From Tritrichomonas musculus (lineage: Eukaryota; Parabasalia; Tritrichomonadida; Tritrichomonadidae): a stretch of DNA of 64,000 nucleotides. Where the stretch lies: contig JAPFFF010000009.1 in assembly GCA_039105265.1 (NCBI GenBank), positions 1,364,001-1,428,000 on the forward strand. Direction: 5' to 3'. Position numbers and translations under genes: made by a program. This document shows positions 21,923 through 31,480 of the stretch, in pieces (the first letter of the stretch is position 1; each line of letters begins with the position of its first letter). The notes under the pieces were generated by a model. It was not told where the DNA came from, did no database searches, and was given only the letters and a program-made list of their open reading frames with translations.

Positions 21923-21965
21923 GTGAAAACACCTCTGGGTTACAATTATTGAGAGGTGTCTTCAC
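21923..21965. repeat. palindrome at the right edge of the P-like unit with a third terminus copy
   Basis: The right terminus GTGAAAACACCTCT (21923-21936) faces AGAGGTGTCTTCAC (21952-21965), 13 of 14 pairing across 15 nt that include the GGGTTACA duplication. The second arm is a left-type terminus lying outside the unit, so either a related element had already inserted here or this is a target preference for its own ends. Confidence 0.7.
21937..21944. repeat. 8-bp target duplication, right copy, of the P-like unit
   Basis: GGGTTACA, identical to 13321-13328. Confidence 0.8.
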
Positions 21966-24900
21966 AATTTTTTTATAATTCAATTTTACAAATTTTTTAT
22001 GAAATAATTTTCACAATTTTTTTTTGGAAAACATCCTTCCATCAAATTAATATTTCGAACAATTTCAAATCAATAAAAAATTGCTTTACACTCACTGATG
22101 AAGATGTTTCAAAATTAGATCAGTTCTCTGAGTTTAACTTAACAGGTGCTCATTCCCAATCTAATTTATCAATTTTTCACAAATTTTTCTTGAGTAGTAT
22201 TTTTAATGTTAAAAAAGAAGAATCACGATTTATTTTACTTAAATTTTTTCGAAAACAACTTGAATTTGAGGTAGATCATATTTCACTTAATGATATTGAT
22301 GATTTATATCAATGCGTTTTTATTAAGCTCCCAAATTTCGAAGGATTTCGGACAAATACCAATCTTATGGACTTACTTTTATTGATAATGAATCTTTTTA
22401 TAATGCGTTTTTATTATTTCGCTTTTCCTTTTTTTTATAATACTAAAATTGAAGACAATCTTTTTTCGCACAATGATCCTTTTTTTATTGTTAAATATTT
22501 TCTTAAATTTGGATATTTTTTGAAAACTAACCATACTAGAAATAAATTGAAATCGAATTTTTCTGAATATCAAACAAAATATTTAGATCTATTGAAAAAT
22601 GATGGATCCTTAATAAATATCATGGATTACCTTTTTGATTTATATTCTAATGGGTTTGATTTTGAAAATGTTTCCAATTGTATTTATCAAATAATAGAAT
22701 TTATAGATTATAGATTTACATATGAATATTTACAAAGAAAGAAGATATATGGCGATTTCACTGCCATATTTTTCAATGAAAAGAACAATTCCTTAGTTAG
22801 AATGAATTTTCCAATAGCTTTCTTTATTAACTTTTTTCACACAAACTATTCAGAAGTCCAATATACAAAGCAATTTTTTTATTTTGGAAAAAAAGATTCT
22901 CAAAATATTGAAAAAAAGAAAGATATTAGCCAAAATATCATTCAAAAAATATCTGAATTCAAAATTCAGAATTATTTAGAATCATTTTTAGGAAGCTACA
23001 TTGATCAACTAATCAGAGAAGGGCGACTATTAAACACAAAAAATCCATTTCCAACTCCTCAACCAACAGAAGGGAGTTTCACTGTTAAATATTTTCCTGA
23101 AAGAACCAATGATGATGACATTATGAATATGTTTAACCTTTTTTTCCTAATTTTCAAAACAATTAATGAAGCACAGTATCCAACCTGTATAATCGATTTC
23201 ATTCCAATTATTACTGCAGCTTACAAAATAATACCAGGGATTTTTTTTGATGATTATAAAAATTGGACGTTGTCACTTTTTGAATACTTACAAACAATGC
23301 AACTTCCACAATTAGACGCATTTAAAAACTGTCTATTAGAATCAGTTTATAACAGACTTGTTGGCAATTATAGATTAAGTGAGAACATACAAAAATCAAC
23401 ATTTTATTCCATTCTACCTTTACAGACCAACAAAATACAAAATCTTCAACATTTACTACAAAAAGTGAATCGATATTCAATTTCATTATTTATTCAGCGC
23501 TTTTATTCAATTAACCATTCACATTTTTTTTCACCAATTGAATTTTTACAATTGACTCATCTTCCTAATGTACAAAGTATTAATGAATTAATTAAAGTAA
23601 TGATAAAAGTAATGAAAAAAGACTCAAAACAGAAAAAAATTGCTTTTAGTACTTTTCTTTATTATCTCAATTTTTCAACTGATCCAATTCTTATCAAATC
23701 TTATTTGAAATTATTTTTCATTTTGGAATTAAATAACGATGATTATCAGAAATTTAATCATTGTGAATTCATCATCAATTACATCAATCTTTTCTTAAAC
23801 GAACCAAAAGTAATTAATATAATCACACATCAGCAAATATTTAAATTTTGCCAATTAACAGGAAAATACGTTATTGATAACGTGCAATTTATTGAAAATT
23901 GTTTCAAAAAAGTTTTTGAAAGCGGTGATTTATTTCAATTGAAAATAATTTCAATCATTATCAATTTTGGTACAGAATATTATTATCAACGATTTACAGA
24001 ACAAATTGCGAATTTTATTAAAATTCAAACAGATCATTTCGCTCAAGGAACACCTGATAATGAGATAATTAGGACAATTATTTCATTGTCACCTTATCTG
24101 ATTTCATTTGATTTCAGAGATAACGACAATATTTTTAATCTTATCAAAAATTGCATCGCTTATTTAAATACAATCAATCAAAATCAAAACAAACAAGAAT
24201 TGATGACATTAGATGATTTTCATGATAAAAATGAAAGTTGTTTGAAATTTGATGATATGATCGATCAAATTAAGGCCAATTTGACCTTTTCTTTGACCAA
24301 TTCTTTCGGTTTCTGTGCACAGCAAGAAATTAGTCAAATCCTTCCTTATTTCTTGAATAAATATGGAATGTGCATTGAAGTTCTTTATTTTCTTGCAAAT
24401 ATAATTGGTTATTTAGTTCCTTTCATTAATATACAAAATTTTCCAGATCAACTTAATGAGATTAATGATATTATTTTCAAGATAATGCAAATTTTAATTG
24501 AAAATGATCAAATGGAAATAAAAACAAATGTACATGAAGATGATAGATCAAATTATAATAATGATTTTGACTCTTGTATCAAAAGAATGAAAAATCAAGA
24601 AAAAATAAATCCAAATCAAGAAATTCATCATTATTTCGCTCTTTCTCCAATTGGATATGAATTCAAAATCAGTCAATCATCATCAAGTTATTATGATCAA
24701 AGATATAAAAATAGAACGACACAAGATAATGTTTCTATCATAAAGGATTGCTTTTATTCTTATAAAATGAGAGGAACAAAAGTCAACGATCATTTCGTTA
24801 ATTCCATAGAAGAACCTTATTTATATCGTAAAATCAAATCTGAAATTTGTGATAGGGCCAAATATACAGTCAATTTATTTATTAGGAATATTTCCGAATA

Positions 24901-25366
24901 TTCAATTTCTTTGTTAAATAGATATGGAATAAAACCAAAGACTATCAATTTGTATAAGCAAATAATCCTTTTTGCGTTTAAAAATGGATTAATTAGAGTT
25001 GAATTCATAGATGTCCTATTTCAATTCATAATTAGTGAAGATGGATTCTTGATTGATGAAAGAGAAGTTAAGTTTTGGGTAGAAGAAGCGATAGCGAGAG
25101 CAAGTATTTTAATGATTTCATCATTGCAATCAGAAAAAAAGTCATCGGAAGAGTTGGAAATAGGAACTGCAGAAGAACATCTGAAAAAAATTTATATTTT
25201 CTTATATAGAACTAATAGAATTTATTTCGGTTGTGTAAGTGACCAACTAATTTCAGTGATGTTCCAAAATAATAATTTTTGTAACTATTCATTTGAAAAA
25301 TTCATGAATTTCATTAACTCTGGTGAAGATAACATGGACGAGAATTTAAGATTGATCTTCGACTAA
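21956..25366 (+). CDS. large helical protein, 5' end apparently missing
   Basis: An open frame of 1136 codons begins right at the edge of the P-like unit with a GTG. The first in-frame ATG is at 22367, about 90 residues into clearly protein-like sequence (LTDEDVSKLDQFSEFNLTG). The product is rich in Leu/Ile/Phe/Asn, and I expect mostly alpha-helical HEAT- or armadillo-like folding. The family is not recognised. A large scaffold such as a CCR4-NOT-type subunit is conceivable but unsupported. The long unbroken frame shows selection until recently. The 5' end was either lost when mobile DNA inserted, or is supplied by an undetected exon. Confidence 0.6.
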   Translation: MSSQFFYNSILQIFYEIIFTIFFWKTSFHQINISNNFKSIKNCFTLTDEDVSKLDQFSEFNLTGAHSQSNLSIFHKFFLSSIFNVKKEESRFILLKFFRKQLEFEVDHISLNDIDDLYQCVFIKLPNFEGFRTNTNLMDLLLLIMNLFIMRFYYFAFPFFYNTKIEDNLFSHNDPFFIVKYFLKFGYFLKTNHTRNKLKSNFSEYQTKYLDLLKNDGSLINIMDYLFDLYSNGFDFENVSNCIYQIIEFIDYRFTYEYLQRKKIYGDFTAIFFNEKNNSLVRMNFPIAFFINFFHTNYSEVQYTKQFFYFGKKDSQNIEKKKDISQNIIQKISEFKIQNYLESFLGSYIDQLIREGRLLNTKNPFPTPQPTEGSFTVKYFPERTNDDDIMNMFNLFFLIFKTINEAQYPTCIIDFIPIITAAYKIIPGIFFDDYKNWTLSLFEYLQTMQLPQLDAFKNCLLESVYNRLVGNYRLSENIQKSTFYSILPLQTNKIQNLQHLLQKVNRYSISLFIQRFYSINHSHFFSPIEFLQLTHLPNVQSINELIKVMIKVMKKDSKQKKIAFSTFLYYLNFSTDPILIKSYLKLFFILELNNDDYQKFNHCEFIINYINLFLNEPKVINIITHQQIFKFCQLTGKYVIDNVQFIENCFKKVFESGDLFQLKIISIIINFGTEYYYQRFTEQIANFIKIQTDHFAQGTPDNEIIRTIISLSPYLISFDFRDNDNIFNLIKNCIAYLNTINQNQNKQELMTLDDFHDKNESCLKFDDMIDQIKANLTFSLTNSFGFCAQQEISQILPYFLNKYGMCIEVLYFLANIIGYLVPFINIQNFPDQLNEINDIIFKIMQILIENDQMEIKTNVHEDDRSNYNNDFDSCIKRMKNQEKINPNQEIHHYFALSPIGYEFKISQSSSSYYDQRYKNRTTQDNVSIIKDCFYSYKMRGTKVNDHFVNSIEEPYLYRKIKSEICDRAKYTVNLFIRNISEYSISLLNRYGIKPKTINLYKQIILFAFKNGLIRVEFIDVLFQFIISEDGFLIDEREVKFWVEEAIARASILMISSLQSEKKSSEELEIGTAEEHLKKIYIFLYRTNRIYFGCVSDQLISVMFQNNNFCNYSFEKFMNFINSGEDNMDENLRLIFD

Positions 25367-25521
25367 AATGATAACCATGATTTTTTCATTGTATTTTGCT
25401 GTTCTTTGGTTTATTTATAAAATGCTGAATGTTTGCATTTTTCGGGTCATAATATAGGTTTCCTTTATATGATTTAGAGAAAAAATCAAGTAAGTTTATA
25501 AATATAAAGATTTTTTGGAAA

Positions 25522-25592
25522 TCGCTGGTAGTGTAATGGTATCATGTAGGATTGTCGTTCCTGTGACCCGGGTCCGATTCCCGGCCAGCGAG
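25522..25592 (+). tRNA. tRNA-Asp (anticodon GTC)
   Basis: A full cloverleaf: acceptor TCGCTGG pairs perfectly with CCAGCGA. The D arm is GTGT/TCAT around AATGGTA, the anticodon stem TAGGA/TCCTG holds the loop TTGTCGT (anticodon GTC), and the T stem CCGGG/CCCGG is perfect. The discriminator is G, as in eukaryotic tRNA-Asp. There is no intron. The T loop is TCCGATT, with C instead of the usual T at position 55, and this also changes the B box. Confidence 0.93.
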
Positions 25593-25603
25593 TTTTTTTT
25601 TTT
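25593..25603 (+). terminator. RNA polymerase III terminator
   Basis: A run of eleven T residues follows the tRNA discriminator base directly. Confidence 0.85.
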
Positions 25604-25803
25604 AAATAAATATACCAGTATAAATTAAAAAGTGAAATTTTAATTTTTTAAAGCAAATGATAAAAATTATTTAATAATTGCATTTTTGCTTTTTTATTTT
25701 GATCATATAAACTTTTTAAAAGATTCAAATGACTTTTTCAATTACAAATTTGCATTTGAATACTTAATAAATTATAGAATTTTGTAAACCATTTATAATT
25801 TTT

Positions 25804-27405
25804 ATGGTATTCTTTTTTTTAACATATCTTTCACTTTCTACTCTTGATAAATCAGATAATCCTTACGAAATTCTTGGTATACCCAAAACAGCTTCTCAAG
25901 TTGAAATTCGAAAAGCTTATCAAAAACTCGTTAAAAAATATCATCCTGATACAAATAAAGATCCCAATGCAGAAAAAATATTTATAAAAATCAACGATGC
26001 ATATGAACTTCTTAAAGATCCACGTCAAAAACTTATTTATGATCAAACAGGTTCAAGTGTACCTCAGGACTCAGATAATAGCGATTTTGATTTTTCAGAT
26101 TTACTTAAACATATAGTTGTTCAACCAGATCCCGCAGTTGAATCAATTTCACTCGAAAATTTAGATGATATTCTAGATAAATGCGGAGTTGCATTTGTTC
26201 TTGTTTATTCAACCGAAGTTGGATATCAACCATTAATTGAATCTTTTAATCAAGTTTTTTCCAAGTATTCAGGCTTTGTTAGCTTTTATAAGAATTTAAC
26301 AAATGAAGATTATCCAGGATTCGCGTACAAATTTGGAATAGTTCAATATCCATCTTTACTATTCATTAAGAAAAAAGATATTGCTTCAATTGTTCATACA
26401 GATTTCGATTCAACCTATGAATATATCCATAACGAAATACCATTAGATGAATCAATGGTTGAAGTTTTTATGGATGCTTGTTTCAATACAAAAGTATCTC
26501 ATTTTAATACTTTTAGTCAAGCTAAAAATTGGATTTTTTCATCCTATGACCACACAAGAGTATTAATAATTGAAAGGTCCAAAAAACCCAGTTTGAAATC
26601 CCGATATATTGCAGCCAAATTTGGCACAAAAGCCAAATTTGCAACATTATCTGATGACTTTGTTCAAATGATTCGAGAGCTCAAACTTACAAAATTCCCA
26701 GAAGCATTAATTTTCCGTGGAAATTGCCAAAAGTCTAACGGAAAAATAGGCGATTTTATATTTGTTGATAATTTAAATAATGATTTGATCAGTGAATACA
26801 TTAATCCACTCTTTGTTAAACTAGATAAAACAGCAATGATAAAAGAATGCATAGATTATTGCATTGTTCAAATTGGAGAAAAACCAAATATTGACTCATC
26901 AGAAATGAAAACATTTTTAAATTTATCACAATATTCTTTTGCTTATTTACCAGTTAATTCCAAATTAGCCAAGTCAATAAATGCTTCAAAGAATCAGTTT
27001 TATTTAGTTGAAGGATCTAGAAGAAGATACGCTCTTTTACCAAACATTGATCATTTTTCTGATTATGTTTCAAGGCGAAATATAGAAAAATTAGCAATGA
27101 AGAAGATTCCAGAAGGTGTTGAAGGTGATTCTTCAATCAAAGCTGAATTTAATCTTCTTTATGAAAGATCAATTAGATACATCAAGCTACGTATTGGCGT
27201 TTTAGATTCTATCATTGGCTCATTTTTAAGTTTTATTTCTGGTCATCCTCTACTTGTTACCATTGTGTATTATGGTCTTTCATTTGCTGGAAAAATTTTG
27301 AAAAATATATTCTTTTATCTCACATGCTGCTTCTGCACATGTTCTACCGACAGAAATAAAAAGAAAAATAACAAAAAGAATAATCAAAAGAAAAAGTCAT
27401 CCTAA
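25804..27405 (+). CDS. ER J-domain protein with thioredoxin-like region (DNAJC16/ERdj-like)
   Basis: 533 aa. A hydrophobic start (residues 1-13) looks like a signal peptide. A J domain (about 19-82) has the HPD motif at 47-49, which stimulates Hsp70 ATPase. It is followed by a thioredoxin-like stretch (VAFVLVYSTEVGYQPLIESF onward, about 115-200) without a CxxC. A membrane segment lies near 470-510, then Cys-rich residues and a strongly basic tail (KKKNNKKNNQKKKSS). This order (signal, J, thioredoxin folds, C-terminal anchor) is that of DNAJC16-type ER proteins. A GRP170-like chaperone is encoded further along the window and could be a partner, but this is inference. ATG 25804 is the only good start. 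Confidence 0.82.
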   Translation: MVFFFLTYLSLSTLDKSDNPYEILGIPKTASQVEIRKAYQKLVKKYHPDTNKDPNAEKIFIKINDAYELLKDPRQKLIYDQTGSSVPQDSDNSDFDFSDLLKHIVVQPDPAVESISLENLDDILDKCGVAFVLVYSTEVGYQPLIESFNQVFSKYSGFVSFYKNLTNEDYPGFAYKFGIVQYPSLLFIKKKDIASIVHTDFDSTYEYIHNEIPLDESMVEVFMDACFNTKVSHFNTFSQAKNWIFSSYDHTRVLIIERSKKPSLKSRYIAAKFGTKAKFATLSDDFVQMIRELKLTKFPEALIFRGNCQKSNGKIGDFIFVDNLNNDLISEYINPLFVKLDKTAMIKECIDYCIVQIGEKPNIDSSEMKTFLNLSQYSFAYLPVNSKLAKSINASKNQFYLVEGSRRRYALLPNIDHFSDYVSRRNIEKLAMKKIPEGVEGDSSIKAEFNLLYERSIRYIKLRIGVLDSIIGSFLSFISGHPLLVTIVYYGLSFAGKILKNIFFYLTCCFCTCSTDRNKKKNNKKNNQKKKSS

Positions 27406-27658
27406 TTATTATAAGAAATACACAGTTATTATTTGCGATTCACTTCATATATATATTTTTTTGGTGTATAATTTAACTAATAAACTATCATAAATTTCAC
27501 AAAATATTTTTTTATAACCAAATAATCAAATTGAACAAATCTGGATATTTTATGAAAGGCTCAAAGAATTTTATTGAATTCATTTGAATAGAAATTCAAT
27601 TTAGATTAAATTGTGAGAAATTAACTCGCTTTTTAATTTTTTGAGAATCTAAATCGAT

Positions 27659-29068
27659 ATGAATTTGACCAATTTGCCTCAATTCATTAACCTATTTATT
27701 GACCTTGATCTTATAAAATTTGGTTTCAACCTTATTATTATGAGTGATACAATTCGCTTAAATACAGAATTAAATAATGTTGATTTTGAAGATGACACTT
27801 CTTCACCACGCAGAATGTTTATTGAAAATATAAAATATGACTCTGTAATTTTTGTTTTTATTATTTATACACTTTTTAACAGTATTTATACTTATGCAGG
27901 AATATGCTCTCCTTCTCCTTTTAATACAACTAGTCTTTATTATCCACTCGTTCAGAATTATTCAAACGATGAAGCGTCAGTTATAATTCATTTGGAACCT
28001 TTACATATATTCCACAGATTTATTAATATGAATGGAAAAGCTTTACGCCATAGTACAAAATATCCAGTTGAAAATATTTTAAATCTGAAAGGGAAAATAA
28101 CTTATTTAAAAGATGGCTCAGCTGTTGATGAAAAAGAAATAGTAGAAACTAATTTAACGCACAATTTTAATATTGGTGTTGATAAGTCGTCAGGATTTCA
28201 TATCTTAAATCAACCTATATATTCAACTTTTAATGCATTAAATATTTCTTTGATTTTCAAAACAGGATTTTATAATATTCGAGGATTTGAATTTACTTAT
28301 ACTTTTTTAGATCCTTCAGCATACAATTCAATTTCAAATTCGGTTAAACTTATTTTATCTAGTAGCGCATGCTATGCACTTATCGCATTTATATTTGTCT
28401 CAAAAAAACATAAATTAACTAATTTTCAATTTTTTTCCATCATACTTGGCATAGCTGCAACGCTCGCACCTAATCCACTTACACTGTTTGCAAACAATCA
28501 ATTTATATCTTTTTTATCTATATTTTTCCCGGTGGTTTTTCTTCTTATATTTCGTGTTTTTCAAGTTTATATAAACGTGTCGATATATTATCATTCAGAC
28601 AAATTCCCACAAAAAATTACTTTAATTTCATTAGCATTCCTTGCCATTTATGAAATTTGCGAATTTTGTGTTTCAAATTACCGTAACAATTTATTTCTTA
28701 GTAATCCAAACAAGTTAACAGGCATGGAAAAACTTCTTATTGCTCTACATGTATTTTATTGCATTGCAAATTGCTTCACATTTGGTTACTTTTTCGTCAA
28801 AACTTTCGACTCGGCAGATTTGTGGCATTTCAAAAGTTGTGTTTACGGCATTTTTTCAATCGCAACTTCAATAACAACATTAGTTACAGAGGTTGTTCTT
28901 CCAATTAATAATTTATCGAGTGATACAACGATGAGAATTAATTTATATTTAGCAAGTCATATTTTTGCAAATATTGTCTTTCTGTTTTTCCATCATACAG
29001 TAGATGATGCTACAATGATAGAAGAAAAGGTTAAAATAGATCCACTTCCTAACGAAACTGATGAATAA
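27659..29068 (+). CDS. multi-pass membrane protein, Wntless/TMEM181 (GOST)-like
   Basis: 469 aa from ATG 27659. An alternative ATG at 27740 (MSDTIRLNTEL) removes 27 residues and may be the real start. Topology by eye: one membrane segment near residue 60 (SVIFVFIIYTLFNSIYTYAG), a ~170-residue luminal domain with several N-glycosylation sequons (NTT, NYS, NLT, NIS), then about seven membrane segments. One N-terminal helix, a soluble luminal domain and seven helices is the Wntless/GOST layout, which works in Golgi-endosome cargo traffic. I rely on topology, not on a diagnostic motif. Confidence 0.55.
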   Translation: MNLTNLPQFINLFIDLDLIKFGFNLIIMSDTIRLNTELNNVDFEDDTSSPRRMFIENIKYDSVIFVFIIYTLFNSIYTYAGICSPSPFNTTSLYYPLVQNYSNDEASVIIHLEPLHIFHRFINMNGKALRHSTKYPVENILNLKGKITYLKDGSAVDEKEIVETNLTHNFNIGVDKSSGFHILNQPIYSTFNALNISLIFKTGFYNIRGFEFTYTFLDPSAYNSISNSVKLILSSSACYALIAFIFVSKKHKLTNFQFFSIILGIAATLAPNPLTLFANNQFISFLSIFFPVVFLLIFRVFQVYINVSIYYHSDKFPQKITLISLAFLAIYEICEFCVSNYRNNLFLSNPNKLTGMEKLLIALHVFYCIANCFTFGYFFVKTFDSADLWHFKSCVYGIFSIATSITTLVTEVVLPINNLSSDTTMRINLYLASHIFANIVFLFFHHTVDDATMIEEKVKIDPLPNETDE

Positions 29069-29472
29069 TTGTTTTCTATTATTGCTAATTTAGTAGAACA
29101 AAGTTACAAATTCATATTTTATATATTTATAGTTTTGATATTTACATTAATACATACATTTGTTCAATTTTTTGCTATCTGTGGTCATGTTATTTAAATT
29201 TGTTAACATCATATATTAAAAGTTCTTAAAAGATAATTTTCTTTTGTTTCTTATGATAATAAAAATATTTAAATGGAAATTGAAAAAATAATAAAATCAT
29301 CTGATTTTAGTAGAGAAGATAGTACAGTAGATTAATTCTTTTTATCATAATTCAAGATTTTAATATCAAACAATACTAATGTGAACTATATTTCATTTAG
29401 ATATGAAATAGTTTTTGAAGCTACCAAATCTGTACGTTTAAAATAGAACAATTATAAAAAATTTAATTTAGT
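29069..29472. other. intergenic spacer
   Basis: 404 bp, AT-rich, nothing recognised. GTACGTTTAAAA near 29434 may be promoter sequence of the next gene. Confidence 0.35.
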
Positions 29473-30312
29473 ATGAGTAAAACCCCAATCAAAGAAATTA
29501 AAAGCGAAAACACATTTAAGGAAACACCAAAAGCAAGAATTAACAGAACAAACTCATTTAGAAGATCATCAATTACTCCAATTAATGATAAAAAGGAATC
29601 AAACAACATTCCTCCAGAAGATATGAAGCGTATTGAAAGAGAAATTGAAGCTAGGCTTCGTTTAAAGTTAAAAGTAGAATATTCACAAAGGTATCATTTG
29701 CTTCAAGATCAGTATGACCAAGAAATGATGAGCTCTTCAATTAACATGAGTTCATCATTTTTTGACAATTATTCGATTGCATCATCCTCCCAAAGCGATG
29801 TAAATTATCGATCTGGTGTTTCACAAAATGAGCTCAACTGCCAAAAACAAAAATATCAGGAACAAGTGACTGAAAAACAAAAAAATATTCAAATGCTAGA
29901 TAATATCAAAAATGAACTTACGGAACTTTTAATTCTTCAAGAGCAACTTCAAGATGAGCAGAGAGTATTATCATCTCAAATAGGTGAAGCATACTCTAGA
30001 AATTCAGATTTGATTATTGAATTAAGCAAACTAAGAGAAAAAAGTAATAAAGAAAATAAAATTGATGATACCATGTCTTTTGGACTATATCCATCAGAAG
30101 AAAAAAATGTTCAATTTAAGTCAACACAAATAGAAATAAAAGAATCTGAAAATGATGCAAATGAAGAAAAAAGCTCACCAATTGAAAAAGATACCAGCAA
30201 TCAAAAAAATAAAAACGATGTCAAAGCTATTCCGGCTCCATTTGGAAACGGAAAAGATGTTAAGATGGACCAAATTTGGAGGAAATCAAAACTTTTTTCA
30301 CCAGGCATTTGA
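29473..30312 (+). CDS. coiled-coil protein, family unknown
   Basis: 279 aa. The N-terminus is basic and Ser/Thr-rich (KARINRTNSFRRSSITP), with RRSS suited to basophilic kinases. A helical segment follows (about 50-80, RIEREIEARLRLKLKVEYSQR), then a Ser-rich linker and a coiled coil (about 125-195, KQKNIQMLDNIKNELTELLI). The tail is acidic to mixed. No catalytic motif is seen. A cytoskeletal or mitotic role would fit, but the sequence does not prove it. Confidence 0.7.
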   Translation: MSKTPIKEIKSENTFKETPKARINRTNSFRRSSITPINDKKESNNIPPEDMKRIEREIEARLRLKLKVEYSQRYHLLQDQYDQEMMSSSINMSSSFFDNYSIASSSQSDVNYRSGVSQNELNCQKQKYQEQVTEKQKNIQMLDNIKNELTELLILQEQLQDEQRVLSSQIGEAYSRNSDLIIELSKLREKSNKENKIDDTMSFGLYPSEEKNVQFKSTQIEIKESENDANEEKSSPIEKDTSNQKNKNDVKAIPAPFGNGKDVKMDQIWRKSKLFSPGI

Positions 30313-30596
30313 AACACTCATTAGATTTAAAAAGTTATCAATATTCTGAGTCTCATAACAAAAAGTTTCATCTAAAATTTTAAACTATTTTGAGTGCATA
30401 TTGTTTTTTATGGAATATAAGAAAATCTCATTAAAATTTATTTATATTAAATTCTCATATGTTTTTATTAACGTATTTTTATATTAAAATATTATTCCAA
30501 TATTTATTTCATTTTTCATTCTTTTAATTCATAGATATGCAATAAATTGTTTTTCTGAATGTTCAGAAAAAATTCGAATTGCCCCCAAAATATCAA

Positions 30597-31169
30597 ATGG
30601 ATGTGAAAATTGTTTTAATTGGAAACTCAGCAGTTGGAAAGACGAGTGTTGTTCGAAAAGCGACAAATAGGGAAACGGCAGCTGACCAAGGGCCAACTCT
30701 TGGCGCTTCATACTTATCAATGAGAAGATCATATAATGATAAAGTAGTTGACCTACAAATTTGGGATACAGCCGGTCAAGAAAAATATAGGTCAATGGCT
30801 CCTATGTATTTTCGTGGCTCACATATAGCTGTTTTAATGTACTCTATTATTGATAAAGAATCCTTTAATGGAATTAATGAATGGAATCAAATTTTAACGC
30901 AAAATACTAATGATGATATTATTAAATATTTAGTTGGGAATAAAATTGATCTTCAAGATCAACGAATAGTTACCAAAGCAGAAGGCCAAAATAAAGCAAC
31001 AGAAATCAATGCTTCATTTTATGAAGTTTCTGCGTTAACAGGTGAAGGTGTAATGGATTTAATTGAAGAAATAACTAAATCTGCATCTGAAATACCTATT
31101 AATGTTCAATCAGCATCAATTGCTGTTGAAGAAGAAGAAAAACCCAAATCCAAAAAAGGATGCTGTTGA
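30597..31169 (+). CDS. Rab-family small GTPase (Rab5/Rab22-like)
   Basis: 190 aa from ATG 30597; the frame extends six codons upstream only to a TTG. G1 is GNSAVGKTS (residues 9-17), the switch I Thr is in PTLGASY (T34), G3 is WDTAGQEKY (D57-Q61), G4 is NKID (115-118) and G5 is SAL. The C-terminus ends in KKGCC, two cysteines for geranylgeranylation. It is a membrane-traffic switch. The WDTAGQEKYRSMAPMYFRG block is typical of Rab5-group proteins, but the exact subfamily cannot be fixed by eye. Confidence 0.93.
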   Translation: MDVKIVLIGNSAVGKTSVVRKATNRETAADQGPTLGASYLSMRRSYNDKVVDLQIWDTAGQEKYRSMAPMYFRGSHIAVLMYSIIDKESFNGINEWNQILTQNTNDDIIKYLVGNKIDLQDQRIVTKAEGQNKATEINASFYEVSALTGEGVMDLIEEITKSASEIPINVQSASIAVEEEEKPKSKKGCC

Positions 31170-31480
31170 TTGATTATAATCTTTGAAGATGTTTTCAAAT
31201 AGTGATTTGAAATAGCTATTAATAAAAAATAGTTTAATTTTATGAAGATCTTCAAGCATAATCACTAAGCATACTTCATCGATAACTTCAGAAAAAAAAG
31301 ATATTTTTAAAAAATAAAAATCAAAATCTAGAAATCTATAAATCTTACATTGAAATTTCAATAGCGATGACTCAATGAGAATAATAATAATAATAAAACA
31401 ATAAAATACATTTCAAAACTTATATAAAACAAATTACATATTTAATATATAATATCATATAAACAAATAATAAAAAACAA
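31170..31480. other. convergent intergenic region
   Basis: 311 bp between two convergent genes, with an (ATA)n run near 31381-31396. No gene. Confidence 0.4.

Larger units (their letters stand above)
13329..21936. mobile_element. P-superfamily-like unit with two transposase genes (8.6 kb)
   Basis: A perfect 17-bp inverted repeat, AGAGGTGTTTTCACCAA at 13329-13345 and its complement at 21920-21936, is flanked by an exact 8-bp duplication GGGTTACA. P elements make 8-bp duplications. Inside are two homologous P-type transposase genes transcribed away from each other: 15695 to 13788 (one stop) and 18193 to 20703 (open). About 2.5 kb of non-coding DNA lies between them, holding a 498-bp MITE. Typical P elements have one gene and are about 3 kb. 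Either one gene was brought in by a nested element whose ends I cannot see, or this is a genuine two-gene unit. Confidence 0.75.
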
